Shown piece after piece: positions 15,990-23,931 of a DNA stretch of 40,117 bases. The DNA comes from Bacteroidota bacterium (GTDB lineage: Bacteria; Bacteroidota; Bacteroidia; Flavobacteriales; Flavobacteriaceae): the NCBI GenBank assembly GCA_027621175.1, contig JAQCCM010000014.1:1-40117 (forward strand), given 5' to 3'. The position numbers and the translations under genes are program-made. Under the pieces are notes generated by a model. The model did not search any database, was not told the DNA's origin, and worked only from the letters and a program-made list of their open reading frames with translations. Numbering within the stretch: the stretch's first letter is position 1; every line of letters starts with the position of its first letter.

Positions 15990-16403
15990 ATGATTTCAAA
16001 TAAGTGTAAATACGCCATTAAAGCTTTAACGTATATCGCTCGCAATGACGATGGTATAAAAGCAATTATGACTGCTGATATTGCACAAGAACAAGATATT
16101 CCACGTAAGTTTTTGGAAATTATTTTACGCGATTTGCGTAACAACCGCATTTTAGAAAGTAAAAGGGGTAAAGATGGTGGTTTTCGACTGTTACGACCAG
16201 CGGAAGATATTAGCTTAACCGAAATCATGCGCATTATTGATGGTCCCATTGCTATGCTACCATGCGTTTCTTTAAATTACTATCGTTCTTGTGACGATTG
16301 CAATGAAGAAAAGTGTGAAGTTAAAGGAGTTTTTGAGCAAGTACGGGACAGAACATTAGAAGTTTTAAACGGGAAAACAATTAAATCACTAGTTTTGGAC
16401 TAA
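15990..16403 (+). CDS. Rrf2 family transcriptional regulator with four cysteines
   Basis: 137-residue winged-helix regulator of the Rrf2 family (relatives: IscR, CymR, NsrR). The N-terminal KCKYAIKALTYIA and the wing SKRGKDGGFRLLRP are typical. Cys92, Cys101, Cys104 and Cys109 (SCDDCNEEKC) could hold an Fe-S cluster, though the spacing differs from E. coli IscR. The start at 15990 fits the family and the promoter. A frame open to 15909 would cross the promoter. The divergent position to the cys operon points to control of sulfur assimilation. The next gene begins 2 bases after its stop. Confidence 0.92.
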   Translation: MISNKCKYAIKALTYIARNDDGIKAIMTADIAQEQDIPRKFLEIILRDLRNNRILESKRGKDGGFRLLRPAEDISLTEIMRIIDGPIAMLPCVSLNYYRSCDDCNEEKCEVKGVFEQVRDRTLEVLNGKTIKSLVLD

Positions 16404-16405
16404 AT

Positions 16406-16795
16406 ATGAAGCGAATAGGTGCATTTTTATTGGCGTTTTTTGTTTTGATACTGTCTGTTGAAAGCAGTATTGGCATGCACTTTTGTCAAAACGTGCTTGT
16501 AGAAACGTCGATTAATCAAACGCTTTCAAGTTGTTGCAAAAAGAATACTAAGCATAACCAACCCGTATTTTCAAAGCAGTGTTGTGAAGTAGCACATTTT
16601 ACGTTAGAATTTCAAGATACCGTAATTGCATCAGCTGACGTTACGTTTAGTGCATTAATTGTTGATGTTCCTGTAATTCAATTTGAATTACTCGCATTTG
16701 AAAATCTACCAAAGCAGCCATTTCGTTTTTATGAACCACCTCCCGAATCGTCTCACACCTCACTACACATTTTATTTGAGCAATATTTGATTTGA
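16406..16795 (+). CDS. HYC_CC_PP family small exported protein
   Basis: 129-residue protein with an N-terminal signal or anchor (MKRIGAFLLAFFVLILSV). It carries the hallmarks the family is named for: an H-x-C motif (MHFC, His25 and Cys27), two CC pairs (43-44 and 59-60) and a C-terminal proline run YEPPP (109-113). The function is not known. Conserved Cys/His pairs and frequent neighbours (TonB receptor and heavy-metal-associated protein, as here) suggest metal binding in the periplasm. It starts 2 bases after the rrf2 stop, so it may share that transcript. Confidence 0.8.
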   Translation: MKRIGAFLLAFFVLILSVESSIGMHFCQNVLVETSINQTLSSCCKKNTKHNQPVFSKQCCEVAHFTLEFQDTVIASADVTFSALIVDVPVIQFELLAFENLPKQPFRFYEPPPESSHTSLHILFEQYLI

Positions 16796-16841
16796 TTAAC
16801 GAACATCCTCTGTTTTGTTTGTTTAATTTTAAATCATTTAT

Positions 16842-19070
16842 ATGTTCAAATCTTATTTTATATTCGTTATTCTCATAAATTTTAGTGCATTGTTTGCACA
16901 ACACCATCTTGTTACTGGCTATGTCCACAAGCAAGGCGACACTACCCAACCACTTGCTGGAGCGAGTGTGTACTGGGAAAATTCATCAACCGGGACAGTT
17001 GCCAACGATGAAGGCTATTTTGCTATTCCCCATTCCCCTGAAAACACGGTTTTGGTTGTTTCGTATTTGGGGTTTAAGACAGTAAAAATCACTTCTGGTT
17101 TTAACCAACCTGTTCAAGTATATTTAATTTCAGATGATGCAGCTGCATTGGATGAAGTAATAATTTCACAGAAACGAAAACCTTTGCAACGGTCAATTTT
17201 TACGCCCAGAAACGTGACTACGATTGGAAGCGATGAATTGCTTAAAGCTGCTTGCTGTAACCTTTCTGAGAGTTTTGAAACCAATCCGTCGATTGATGTA
17301 AATTACGCTGACGCACTCACCGGTGCCAAGCAAATTCAAATGTTAGGATTGACAAGTCCGTATATATTATTTACCCAAGAAAACATTCCGAGTTTGCGCG
17401 GTAGTAACCAAACCTTTGGGCTTACTTTTACCCCAGGGACTTGGGTAGAAAGCATTCAGATTACCAAAGGAGCAGGAACAGTAACCAATGGCTTCGAAAG
17501 TATTTCAGGTCAAATCAATACCGAATTGATAAAGCCTTTGACGGCACCTCCACTTTTTATAAATGGCTACCGCTCTGTTAATGGACGTACGGAACTAAAC
17601 ATCCAATCCAAACATCAACTTAATGCTACATGGGCAACTTCGCTTTTTTTGCACGGAAATCAACGCACGATGAAAACCGATCAAAACAAGGACGGGTTTT
17701 TAGATATGCCACTTTCGCAGCAGCTAAATATTCTAAATCGTTGGCAGTTTATAGACCCGGAAAAGGGCTGGGTTGGCTTTGCCAGTTTGCGTTATCTCAC
17801 GGATGAAAAACAAGTTGGACAATTAAATTTTGATCCAAAAGCGCACCAATTTGGCAACTCGGTTTGGGGCGGGGAGCTTAAAACTAATAAATGGGACATC
17901 GCACTAAAAACAGGTTATGTGTTTCCTGAAATCCCTTATAAAAGTTTTGGTTTTCAGTCGGCGGTGAGTAAGCACAAACAAGAGGGTTATTTTGGGAATA
18001 ACACCTACGATGTTTCATACACCAGTTATTTTCATCATTTGGTCTATCAATCCATACTTGGCAACACGTTGCATAAGTTTAAAACAGGCTTGCAGTATAT
18101 TGCAGATATGTATGACGAAACGATTTTGGGCACAAAAATTCATAGAAATGAAACGAATATTGGTGGTTTTTTTGAATACAGTTACGATAGTCAAGACCAG
18201 TTTAATATGATTCTTGGTTTACGATTGGATCATCATAATACGCTCGGAGATTTTATTACACCACGAGTACATTTACGTTACGCTTTAAATGAGAATAAAA
18301 CTATTTTACGCGTATCAGCAGGAGAGGGAAGACGTGTGTCAAGTATTTTTTCAGAGCATCAAAAGTTTTTGGGGAGTCAACGACTATTATCCATAGCACA
18401 ACCCACAAAACCCATGTATGGTTTACTACCCGAACGTGCGTGGAATTATGGATTTAGCTGGATACAAAAGGCATTGATTTTTAATCAGCCTATAGAAATG
18501 AGTTTGGATGCGTATCGCACACAATTCACAAATAGGGTAGTAGTGGATTGGGAAACACCAGGCGCGGTATCTTTTTATAATTTAGAGGGAAAAAGCCATG
18601 CGCAAAGCCTGCAGTTCTCGGCGAGTACGAATTTTAATAATCGTATTGATGTGCGTTTTGCTTACAAAGCCTATGATATAAAAACGAACTACCGTTCAGG
18701 GTTTAAACGAGTTCCATTGCAGCCTAAAACCCGTTGGTTTGCGTTTTTGGGTTATGGCTCAGAAATAAAAGCGGGAAAGCAATGGCGTGCAGATGCAACT
18801 TTTCATCGCGTTGGGCAACAACGATTGGTGGCTACTTTAGCTTCCCCATCAAAAACAGCAGAAGGCTTTTCGCTATTAAGTTCCCAGCTTACACGTCAGT
18901 TTTCTGATAATTTTTCGGTCTATATGGGAGCAGAAAATCTTTTTGATGTAAAGCAAGCCGATGCAGTTTTGGGTGCCGAAAACCCATTTGGTGCGTTTTT
19001 TGATACAAGCCAGCTATATGCGCCTGTTTTTGGCAGAATGATATATGCGGGATTCCGCTTTAATTTATAA
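16842..19070 (+). CDS. TonB-dependent receptor with N-terminal carboxypeptidase-D-like domain
   Basis: 742-residue outer-membrane receptor. After the signal peptide (to about residue 20, LFAQ) comes a CarboxypepD_reg-like domain (about 23-95, GYVHKQGDTTQPLAGASVYW). A TonB-box-like segment (LDEVIISQKRKP) is next, then a plug with ACCNLSESFETNPSIDVNYA and a 22-stranded barrel region ending in the aromatic-rich AGFRFNL. It is shorter than SusC proteins and has no SusD partner. With HYC_CC_PP before it and an HMA protein after it, a metal or metal-complex substrate such as copper is the best guess. Confidence 0.9.
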   Translation: MFKSYFIFVILINFSALFAQHHLVTGYVHKQGDTTQPLAGASVYWENSSTGTVANDEGYFAIPHSPENTVLVVSYLGFKTVKITSGFNQPVQVYLISDDAAALDEVIISQKRKPLQRSIFTPRNVTTIGSDELLKAACCNLSESFETNPSIDVNYADALTGAKQIQMLGLTSPYILFTQENIPSLRGSNQTFGLTFTPGTWVESIQITKGAGTVTNGFESISGQINTELIKPLTAPPLFINGYRSVNGRTELNIQSKHQLNATWATSLFLHGNQRTMKTDQNKDGFLDMPLSQQLNILNRWQFIDPEKGWVGFASLRYLTDEKQVGQLNFDPKAHQFGNSVWGGELKTNKWDIALKTGYVFPEIPYKSFGFQSAVSKHKQEGYFGNNTYDVSYTSYFHHLVYQSILGNTLHKFKTGLQYIADMYDETILGTKIHRNETNIGGFFEYSYDSQDQFNMILGLRLDHHNTLGDFITPRVHLRYALNENKTILRVSAGEGRRVSSIFSEHQKFLGSQRLLSIAQPTKPMYGLLPERAWNYGFSWIQKALIFNQPIEMSLDAYRTQFTNRVVVDWETPGAVSFYNLEGKSHAQSLQFSASTNFNNRIDVRFAYKAYDIKTNYRSGFKRVPLQPKTRWFAFLGYGSEIKAGKQWRADATFHRVGQQRLVATLASPSKTAEGFSLLSSQLTRQFSDNFSVYMGAENLFDVKQADAVLGAENPFGAFFDTSQLYAPVFGRMIYAGFRFNL

Positions 19071-19080
19071 ATTTAATACC

Positions 19081-19425
19081 ATGAAAATTCATCTAATTAT
19101 TATACTTTTTTTAACTACCACGGTAGTAGCACAAACGGAAAAAACAACTATTTCTGTTCGTGGCAATTGCGGTATGTGCAAAGCACGTATCGAAAAAGCA
19201 GCCATCAAAACCAAAGGCGTAAAATACGCGGTGTGGCAAACAGACACAGAGACGCTAACATTTATCTACAATGCGAAGAAGACAACGGAATCGCAAGTCT
19301 CAGCAAATATTGCCGCTGTAGGACATGAAGCAAATGGCGTTGCGGTTGTAGATAGCGTCTATGCGGCTTTACCCATGTGTTGTCAATATGCCGATGGGAA
19401 CCCTCATAAAAAAGTCGATTTATAG
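19081..19425 (+). CDS. periplasmic heavy-metal-associated (HMA) domain protein
   Basis: 114-residue exported protein. The signal peptide MKIHLIIILFLTTTVVAQ is followed by a ferredoxin-like HMA fold with GNCGMCKARIEKAA (metal-binding Cys30 and Cys33) and ends with a second Cys pair in LPMCCQYADG. The CxxC site fits soft metals such as Cu(I). The start at 19081 is taken because it begins the signal peptide, only 10 bases after the receptor stop. Upstream in-frame codons lie inside the receptor gene. Confidence 0.88.
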   Translation: MKIHLIIILFLTTTVVAQTEKTTISVRGNCGMCKARIEKAAIKTKGVKYAVWQTDTETLTFIYNAKKTTESQVSANIAAVGHEANGVAVVDSVYAALPMCCQYADGNPHKKVDL

Positions 19426-19466
19426 CTAAGCCTACGGAAATAGTCACTTTAACGAATGACTAAAAG

Positions 19467-19494
19467 AAAACCCACAACAAAAGCTGTGGGTTTT
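19467..19494. terminator. hairpin terminator after the HMA gene (first of three copies)
   Basis: AAAACCCACA pairs with TGTGGGTTTT around an 8-base loop, and T-rich sequence follows on both strands. It can end the plus-strand metal cluster. In copies 2 and 3 (19634-19661 and 19801-19828) the T-run is longer on the minus strand (after GTGGG: TTTTTTGTTTT), so the element originally looks like a minus-strand terminator. Confidence 0.6.
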
Positions 19495-19846
19495 CTTTTG
19501 CGGAGAAAGAGGGATTACTTCGTGAACCTTTGTAGGTGTCCTGAGCAAGCATAAAAACCCAAAACCCGCTTCGCGTGTTTCTTTTTTTGTCTTAGCCTTT
19601 TACGATAGTAAACTATCGACATACCTAAAACAAAAAACCCACAACAAATGCTGTGGGTTTTCTTTTGCGGAGAAAGAGGGATTACTTCGTGAACCTTTGT
19701 AGGTATCCTGAGCAAGCATAAAAACCCAAAACCCGCTTCGCGTGTTTCTTTTTTTGTCTTAGCCATTTACGATACTAAACTATCGACATACCTAAAACAA
19801 AAAACCCACAACAAATGCTGTGGGTTTTCTTTTGCGGAGAAAGAGG
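19467..19846. repeat. 167-bp tandem direct repeat, 2.3 copies, tRNA-Ser-3'-end-like
   Basis: Unit 1 is 19467-19633, unit 2 is 19634-19800, and a third partial copy of 46 bases is 19801-19846. I count four mismatches between the two full units. Each unit starts with the AAAACCCACA hairpin, followed by GCGGAGAAAGAGGGATT. On the minus strand that is AATCCCTCTTTCTCCGC, the form of a tRNA-Ser 3' end (T-arm, acceptor strand and discriminator G). Each full unit also holds a CGATAGT-AA-ACTATCG inverted repeat (19603-19618), with one mismatch in unit 2. The third copy breaks off within the tRNA-like part. The repeats hold no credible gene. Tandem attachment-site duplication is one explanation. Confidence 0.85.
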
Positions 19847-20103
19847 TAGTTTCACCCTTTAAATATCACTAGTAAATTTATACTTCAGAACTTAAACTTT
19901 TCTATAGGTACACCTATAGGTCAACCACTTTTTTTAACAAAAAATAGGACATTTCAAAATTAGGTTTTTGGTTCTACAAAAACAAATTTTTGGCTAATTT
20001 TTATTGAAAATTTTTCAACATGGATGAGGAATGTCAAGCTGAAAAATGTTCCAAAATTAAAGAATTTGCCCCCTTAGAGATTATTGGAAATTGTCTGATA
20101 GCT
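19847..20103. other. AT-rich stretch without a convincing gene
   Basis: I see no gene of known type here. There is an 18-bp inverted repeat CTATAGGT-AC-ACCTATAG at 19902-19919 and a 15-bp palindrome TTGAAAA-T-TTTTCAA at 20004-20018. A 41-codon plus-strand frame starts right after the latter (20020-20145) and has no recognisable content. Directly to the left the third repeat copy ends abruptly at 19846, so this stretch may be the edge of inserted DNA. Confidence 0.5.
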
Positions 20104-20280
20104 TTAGAAGAAAATCGATTTCCAAAAAGTGAAATCGTTGGTTAAGGAAATAATGTTAATCCAGAACTTATAAACATGAATTGAGTTAGCATTTACGCTC
20201 CATATACCACAAATTATAAATACTATTAAGTAAGTAAAAAAAGACGATTTAATTCGCACAGTTTTTTTGTTTTGTACCAT
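20104..20280 (-). pseudogene. orphan N-terminal fragment with a signal peptide
   Basis: A 58-codon minus-strand frame begins at an AT-rich translation start (TTTAAATAATTATG). It opens MVQNKKTVRIKSSFFTYLIV, a basic n-region and hydrophobic core leading to a likely cleavage after WSVNA. Only about 25 further residues follow before a stop. It resembles the start of an exported protein such as a SusC-like receptor whose body is lost. It lies downstream of the truncated glycosidase in the same orientation, at the edge of the island. Identity is uncertain. Confidence 0.4.
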
Positions 20281-20360
20281 AATTATTTAAAGATTATTTC
20301 AATATTATATTGCTTAAACACAAGGAACCTTAGCTCTGTCATATCTGGTAATTAGGCTAC

Positions 20361-21224
20361 TTATTTCTCATACAAATCTGATAGTTTTCCACTATACGTC
20401 GCCAAACGGATATCACAATCTGGCCAATCAAAATGGGCATATGGTCCATAATACAAATACCATTGATTCTCACCCATCTTTATCACTTCAGCATCGTGCC
20501 CTTTTGTAATTGGAAAAGCACGTTTTTCCCAATTGATAAGATCTTCTGATGTAGCAATTCCCGTACTAGAACCATTACCACGCGTTACGGCTTCACCATA
20601 AAACATAACCCACTCGTCACCTTCCCTAATGACATGTGAATATTTTGCAGGCCACTCTTGGCCCTTAATTTGAATACGGTGTCCATTTTCAAAATTAAAG
20701 TCAGTTTCGTTATCAGATGTATACACGAATAAACCTGATGGATTAGGAGGAACACTATCCATTACCTTATCCCAAGGTGCTTTTTTTCTATTCCAGGAGT
20801 ATAAATAATACTTATTATTCATTTGATTATGTACAACATGTATATCTTCTAAATCGCCCAAATGACTAATTTGTCCCTTTTTCTCAAAATTAACACCATC
20901 TGTTGATGTTGCATAACCCCAATCACAATGCGAACCAACGCCACCGCCATACCACATTTTAAAAACACCATCTTCGTAAATCACAAATGGATCCCAAGTA
21001 CCATCTTCGTCCCACTCGCCTTTGTCTCCCACTGGAATAACAGGATTGTTTGGATCTTTGTCCCATTTAACGCCATCAATCGGGGTTGCATGACCTATCT
21101 GTAAGGATACATAATCCTCTCCTTCTCCATTTTGACCTCCATGATGAGTTAATCGTGCCCATGCTTCATAATACATATGATACACATCATTCACCTTAAC
21201 TAAATCGAAGTTAACATCGCATTT
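20361..21224 (-). pseudogene. 5'-truncated five-bladed beta-propeller glycoside hydrolase (GH43/GH117-like)
   Basis: The open frame encodes about 287 residues but has no ATG near its beginning. Coding similarity already runs at KCDVNFDLVKVNDVYHMYYE, and a TGA lies just before it. Repeated propeller-blade motifs are HMYYEAW, TWDPFVIYEDGVFKMWYGGG, DWGYATSTDGVNFEK, YYLYSWNRKK, EWVMFYGEA and GHDAEVIKMGENQWYLYYG. This is the pattern of GH43/GH32/GH117-type five-bladed propellers. A signal peptide and the first part of blade 1, perhaps 60-100 residues, are missing. The 22 bases between it and the preceding LamG gene probably hold the deletion point. GTG at 21194 could give a short protein, which I doubt is functional. 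Confidence 0.7.
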
Positions 21225-21246
21225 TCAAGATACATAACAAGTGTAA

Positions 21247-23859
21247 TTATTCTGTTACCATGATTAACTTAAATTCCGTTTTCTTTTCGGACTGATATTT
21301 TATCCACACAATTAGCTGTGGGTTTCCCTCGACATCGTATTCCACACCGTACCTGAAATCCTTTCCACGATTAATGATTTTGCCGTTAATGGTCAATTTA
21401 ACATTGGTGGATTTCCAGTTTTTTAATACAAATGATGGATTAACCAATGGTGATTTTTGGGAAGCATTTATTTGGAACGAAACCGAAGGTTCGGTAACAT
21501 CAATATGATAAGCTTTCTCAGATTGAATAAATTTCGCCTCTGATGCTCCATTCATAATTTTGATTGAAGGAGCGTTGTTGAAAAAGCGTCCTAATGGAAT
21601 AATTTCTTTAATATCCTTATCTGTAAACCCGTACAGTGCAAAATCACTGGGGTTGCCTCCACCTAAACCACTGTGAGTAATTCGATCCTGCCTTGGCGCA
21701 TAACGTCCGTCATTAGGCATTTGACTTGCCGGCCAATGATTCCAGGGACCAGCAAAATGAGTTTTATTTTTATCAAGTCGTTCCATTTCACCCCAAGCGC
21801 TAATGCCGTCAATCTGATCTTCCGGATAAATCACCATTACTTTATAGTCGGATTTAAAGTTTACAACAGAGATTACTTCATTTTTGATAGTATTTTTAGG
21901 TATTCCATTGGTCCAATCCATTTTTTCAATATCGCCTTTAAGATTTCCAACCGTAAGCGCCTGCAGATTAATCTGATCTTCAGGAGATTCTCCGGGGGGA
22001 GAGAAAAATTGAACATCCTGCCACCCTGGTTTATCTTCATCATGATAAGTGACATGTCTGATTGCATTACCGTCAGGATAGATGTAATGATATTCATCAG
22101 ACCAAATCTTACGATTCTCAAATGAATAGTTGATATCGTTCGAGGCATAACGCCAATGGATAATAACTCTTGCGGGATTATTTTCAATTATACGGACATG
22201 GGAATACCGATTCTGTTTGTCTGCCATATGTTCGGCGCAACCGTAATAATTATATATTTCGCTGCTTTGATCGCACATCCATCTATTATTTTCAGTTACC
22301 CAGCCAGGCCCATAATTTGTTCCTCGCCAGTAAACGACACTAGTTGGCAATTCATCGAAACGTACAACTATATCCGGATAATCACTTGTTCGCCACAAGT
22401 TATCCCAAAGGTCGTGAGTTTTTAATTTTGTATAATAGGCACCAAATTTTTCAGCATTTTTTCCATCAACTCCACCTGGCAATATACTTTTCTCCAAATC
22501 CGAATTATTTATTATTTCATCTGTTGGCTTTATAGTGTTATAAACCTCATAAACTTCGTCATCAGTTAAAGGAGATGAAAATATTTTCAGTTCATCAATC
22601 AATCCCTCAATACCAAAAAGCATGGGTTGATTTCCTTCTGGTGTTCTTTGATACGCCGGATAATCCCGTGATACGTGATAAGTAGCTTTCATCGGTCTAC
22701 GGTTCAGTCCAACATATGCATCGGATCTGGAAAGTTCTATTTTTTCAAATTCAAAAGCACTTTCTTTAACTTCTTTTCCATTTATAAATATTGCAGCTTT
22801 CTTGTTTGAAGGATCAACAGTGACTGCAACATGAGTCCATTTGTGTAGGAGAATTTCTTCATCGGAGACAATCATTAAGCTATCAGGACCCAAATCGTAT
22901 TTAAAGCCCAGCTGACCTATATCGTTGATCCCAAAAAAGAGTTGAATATTTGAACTCAAATCTATAATCGGTGCCCAATCCCAAGGATATGACCCAACGG
23001 CAACCCAGGCATCAATTGTAAAACCTTTTTCTATTTCGGGTATTTGATCCTGAGGTATTACCACTTTCGAATCATAACCATCAAAAGCTAAGGCGGTACC
23101 AGAGACACCGAGTTTATATAATGTTATATTTCCTTTAACAGCCGAGGGATTAACGGAGACAGCATCAAAGGTCAAGTCTTTCATGTTATATTTTCTTGAT
23201 TTTACTCCCTCATCAAACTTGAACCAAAAAGCAGGCTGCGTTGATGAATATTGTTTTATGGGATTTACTTTACCTGAAGGCACATCGGCTTTAGATAGTG
23301 AATCCTTTTTAAGGGATATTTCTTTTATTCCACCCTGATTTAATTGAAGTTCCTGAATGGTTTTATTAAGTGGGTCATTATAATCGACTAAGTTATCTTT
23401 TCCTTCTTTGATTTCTCTTTTCACCCTGCCATCGGGATAAATATAGAAGTATTCATGAACCACACCACTAAAGCCAACATTTTGTATGTCAGGCATATAT
23501 CGCCAGTGTACGACTATTTCGCCGGCAGTGTTTTTAATAATTCTGACATATGAATACTTATTATCGGCATCAGGCTTTTTATCAGTTCCGTCACCATTGC
23601 GTTTAATTATTTCATCGAAATAATATCTTCCCCCTTTTGTTTCAAAGAAAGGGAGGTAACTACTTTCTCTATTAAAGACCACTTCACCAATATTTCCAAT
23701 TTTTACTGCAATATCGCTATATGGGCCTGTTATATCATCACTTTGACCATAACAAGTGTAGTATGCATAAAAGTCTGCAACGGCTTCGCGATCATTCTGT
23801 GCTTTTCCAATATTAGGTATCATCGAAATAATCAAAAGGATAAGAATTAGTTTTTTCAT
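21247..23859 (-). CDS. secreted LamG-domain protein with a duplicated unrecognised domain (paralog 1)
   Basis: 870-residue exported protein (signal peptide to IGKAQ, residue 21). A LamG/concanavalin-like jellyroll spans about 208-445 (AFWFKFDEG, FTIDAWVAVGSYPWDWAP, WTHVAVTVDPSNKKAAIFING, GLIDELKIF). A domain I do not recognise runs about 470-868, with conserved YWRGTNYGPGWVTEN, CAEHMADKQNRYSHVRIIEN, HWRY, YHYIYPDG and PWNHWPASQMPNDGRYAP. An incomplete second copy of that domain's first part lies at about 30-150, before LamG (SYVRIIKN, VHWRY and YFYIYPDG at 103, 117 and 138). The context suggests a polysaccharide lyase or hydrolase, but no family is claimed. It is close to the next gene and looks like its duplicate. 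Confidence 0.85.
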   Translation of the reverse strand: MKKLILILLIISMIPNIGKAQNDREAVADFYAYYTCYGQSDDITGPYSDIAVKIGNIGEVVFNRESSYLPFFETKGGRYYFDEIIKRNGDGTDKKPDADNKYSYVRIIKNTAGEIVVHWRYMPDIQNVGFSGVVHEYFYIYPDGRVKREIKEGKDNLVDYNDPLNKTIQELQLNQGGIKEISLKKDSLSKADVPSGKVNPIKQYSSTQPAFWFKFDEGVKSRKYNMKDLTFDAVSVNPSAVKGNITLYKLGVSGTALAFDGYDSKVVIPQDQIPEIEKGFTIDAWVAVGSYPWDWAPIIDLSSNIQLFFGINDIGQLGFKYDLGPDSLMIVSDEEILLHKWTHVAVTVDPSNKKAAIFINGKEVKESAFEFEKIELSRSDAYVGLNRRPMKATYHVSRDYPAYQRTPEGNQPMLFGIEGLIDELKIFSSPLTDDEVYEVYNTIKPTDEIINNSDLEKSILPGGVDGKNAEKFGAYYTKLKTHDLWDNLWRTSDYPDIVVRFDELPTSVVYWRGTNYGPGWVTENNRWMCDQSSEIYNYYGCAEHMADKQNRYSHVRIIENNPARVIIHWRYASNDINYSFENRKIWSDEYHYIYPDGNAIRHVTYHDEDKPGWQDVQFFSPPGESPEDQINLQALTVGNLKGDIEKMDWTNGIPKNTIKNEVISVVNFKSDYKVMVIYPEDQIDGISAWGEMERLDKNKTHFAGPWNHWPASQMPNDGRYAPRQDRITHSGLGGGNPSDFALYGFTDKDIKEIIPLGRFFNNAPSIKIMNGASEAKFIQSEKAYHIDVTEPSVSFQINASQKSPLVNPSFVLKNWKSTNVKLTINGKIINRGKDFRYGVEYDVEGNPQLIVWIKYQSEKKTEFKLIMVTE

Positions 23860-23931
23860 TGTTCTTCTATTTAAGCTTTGTTTCTTTTTCTGATGTTAAC
23901 ACAGTATAAACTGTATACAGAACACCTGTAA

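Noticed and set aside
19515-19766. 83-residue minus-strand frame through the repeats
   Set aside because: It is created by two copies of the same non-coding repeat, so it reads the same peptide twice, and it crosses hairpins.
19467-19846. CRISPR array
   Set aside because: The unit is 167 bp with nearly identical whole units and no variable spacers, and only 2.3 copies. No cas genes are near.
20020-20145. 41-codon plus-strand frame beginning MDEECQAEKC
   Set aside because: No recognised content, and it overlaps the more credible minus-strand signal-peptide fragment. It sits in eroded sequence.
21673-22125. 150-residue plus-strand frame inside LamG paralog 1
   Set aside because: Antisense to a well-conserved domain. 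The composition is that of a shadow.
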